64,000 nt of DNA, from assembly GCA_025846845.1 (NCBI GenBank), contig JAOYTL010000001.1, forward strand, positions 186,001 through 250,000, written 5' to 3'. The position numbers were made by a program, and so were the translations under genes. The notes under the pieces are model-generated. The model did no database searches. It worked only from the letters and a program-made list of their open reading frames with translations, and had not been told where the DNA came from. Positions within the stretch are counted from its first letter, which is position 1. Every line of letters begins with the position of its first letter. The stretch comes from Alloboseaceae bacterium BT-24-1 (GTDB lineage Bacteria; Pseudomonadota; Alphaproteobacteria; Rhizobiales; Beijerinckiaceae). Below are positions 63,091 through 64,000 of this stretch, piece by piece.

Positions 63091-63503
63091 GGCGCCTCCT
63101 CGGCGACCCCGCTTGGGACCGGAGCCGCAGCCGATTCGAACCCTTAGCGGCATCAGATTAGCGGTGGCTGCGCCGCCATGCGAACAAGATTATGCCGCGA
63201 AACTGACGCGCGGCGAACACTGTGTGCGGTTCGCCGCGCTCTACCGATCGATCTGACTGCTCGCATGCAGGACCGGGCCATCGACTTTGCCATTGCGAGG
63301 GCGCCCATGATGGAGCTCTGCGAGAATGGCCGTAACCGCCACAAGGACGGGGCAACCTTTCGTTTGATGCCGGTCGCGAAGGCGCTCGGTGGCCGCAAGG
63401 CCGGTGCTGGATAAAAGGTCAGGAGCAACCCGCCTGTCGCTATGGGCGGATAGAACTGGATTTTCGGGGTCACTTTCCTTAGGGTGACGCAGGGAATGGT
63501 GCC
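63091..63503. other. 413-bp gap between divergent caspase-like genes
   Basis: No credible gene is seen. A 78-residue plus-strand frame (63178-63414) lacks a ribosome site and any recognisable content. The region must hold the promoters of both flanking genes, but no clear sigma-70 boxes stand out. The right flank has an AGGGAA ribosome site just before ATG 63504. Confidence 0.5.
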
Positions 63504-64000
63504 ATGACCGCAGTCGTCAGATTTTGCGCACTGATCGCTCTTCTTGCGCATTTTGTCGCCCTGCCGGCGCTTGCCCAGACCCAGGAGCGCCGCGTCGCAC
63601 TGGTGATCGGCAACTCCGCCTACAAGAACGCGCCCGCTTTGCCCAATACCCCGAATGATGCGCGCGACACCGCCGAGGCGCTGCGCAAGGTCGGTTTCGA
63701 GGTGGTCGACGGTATCGATCTCGACAAGCGCGGCATGGATGCCGCCGTGTCCCGCTTCGCGCGTCTCGCGCAGGAGGCCGACGCGGTGATGTTCTACTAT
63801 GCCGGCCACGGTTTCCAGTTCAACGGCGAGAACTTCCTCGTGCCGGTCGAGGCCAAGATCGATGACGAGGTCTCGGTCCAGTACGAGACGGTCAAGTTGA
63901 GCGAGGTGACTACTGCGCTGAGCTTCGCCAAGGGCGTCAAGATCATGGTGCTCGACGCCTGCCGCAACAATCCCTTCCTCGCCCAATTGTCGAAGAAGTC
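63504..64000 (+). CDS. Second caspase-family protein (3' end beyond window)
   Basis: The frame is open from ATG 63504 to the window edge (165 residues visible). A signal peptide (MTAVVRFCALIALLAHFVALPALAQ..., truncated here) ends near LAQTQ. The caspase-like p20 fold follows: ALVIGNSAYKNAPALPNTPNDA, the catalytic His in FYYAGHGFQF and the catalytic Cys in VLDACRNNPF. It is a paralogue of the caspase domain in the divergent gene. Downstream domains are not visible; relatives often carry SEL1, TPR or SH3 domains. It should be secreted. Confidence 0.88.
   Translation, partial: MTAVVRFCALIALLAHFVALPALAQTQERRVALVIGNSAYKNAPALPNTPNDARDTAEALRKVGFEVVDGIDLDKRGMDAAVSRFARLAQEADAVMFYYAGHGFQFNGENFLVPVEAKIDDEVSVQYETVKLSEVTTALSFAKGVKIMVLDACRNNPFLAQLSKK

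Noticed and set aside
63131..63160. GGGTTCGAATCGG on the minus strand resembling a tRNA T-loop.
   Set aside because: The flanking bases do not pair into a T-stem and no other tRNA arms are present.
63178..63414. 78-codon plus-strand frame between the caspase genes.
   Set aside because: No ribosome site, composition typical of shadow frames, and no recognisable motif.

Overview
The window is high-GC, gene-dense DNA from an alphaproteobacterium, most likely a Hyphomicrobiales (Rhizobiales) member of Bosea/Methylobacterium type. The class rests on the suf gene order behind an Irr-type ICE box, an RNase E with a large acidic insertion in its S1 domain, an Omp25-type porin domain and characteristic intergenic hairpin repeats. 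The genus is inference. No rRNA, tRNA, CRISPR array, insertion sequence or phage gene was seen.

Region 1 (1-20.8 kb, all minus strand) reads as one very long catabolic and transport cluster. In transcription order it is livK, an AraC regulator, livH, livM, livG, a LivF ATPase fused to a Tm-1-like (UPF0261) domain, a PEP-hydrolase-type TIM barrel, a giant flotillin-like coiled-coil protein, two SRPBCC proteins, a xanthine-dehydrogenase-family molybdenum hydroxylase (FAD, 2Fe-2S, and a molybdopterin subunit split into two ORFs), a MoxR/CoxD ATPase, a CoxE-type VWA protein, an amidohydrolase, a metallo-beta-lactamase-fold lactonase and an SMP-30 lactonase. Gene overlaps of 1-8 bases imply co-transcription. 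The reasonable reading is import of a small organic acid or cyclic compound, hydroxylation by the Mo enzyme and hydrolytic ring opening. The substrate is unknown.

Region 2 (21-34.7 kb) is mixed. It holds an MFS transporter and, divergent from it, a four-gene operon: membrane protein, HTH_34 winged-helix regulator, membrane-anchored protein with linalool dehydratase/isomerase (Ldi) motifs, and DgkA-type lipid kinase. Two copies of a 17-bp pseudo-palindrome mark this operon. Then come TenA, a MerR regulator with a classic 19-bp-spacer promoter, a GGDEF diguanylate cyclase, a Gfo/Idh oxidoreductase, an ImmA/IrrE peptidase, an aminotransferase and a large MscS-type channel.

Region 3 (34.7-52 kb) is mostly core: RNase E, an AmiC-type amidase, penicillin-binding protein 1A, peptide release factor 2 with its programmed frameshift, an SGNH protein, an M23 peptidase, Bcp peroxiredoxin, a 1182-residue AsmA/DUF3971 protein, TyrRS, a DUF1127 protein and a LysR regulator.

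Region 4 (53-60.8 kb) is the iron-sulfur assembly operon sufS2-sufB-sufC-sufD-tautomerase-sufS-sufT. An Irr ICE box sits at its predicted start and a strong terminator at its end.

Region 5 (60.8-64 kb) holds two divergent caspase-like genes. One is fused to a threonine-rich segment and an outer-membrane beta-barrel. The other runs off the window.

The most unusual items are the Ldi-like/lipid-kinase operon, the caspase-porin fusion, the flotillin-like protein with 27 uninterrupted 11-residue repeats, the split Mo-hydroxylase with a proline-rich tail, and the LivF-Tm-1 fusion.
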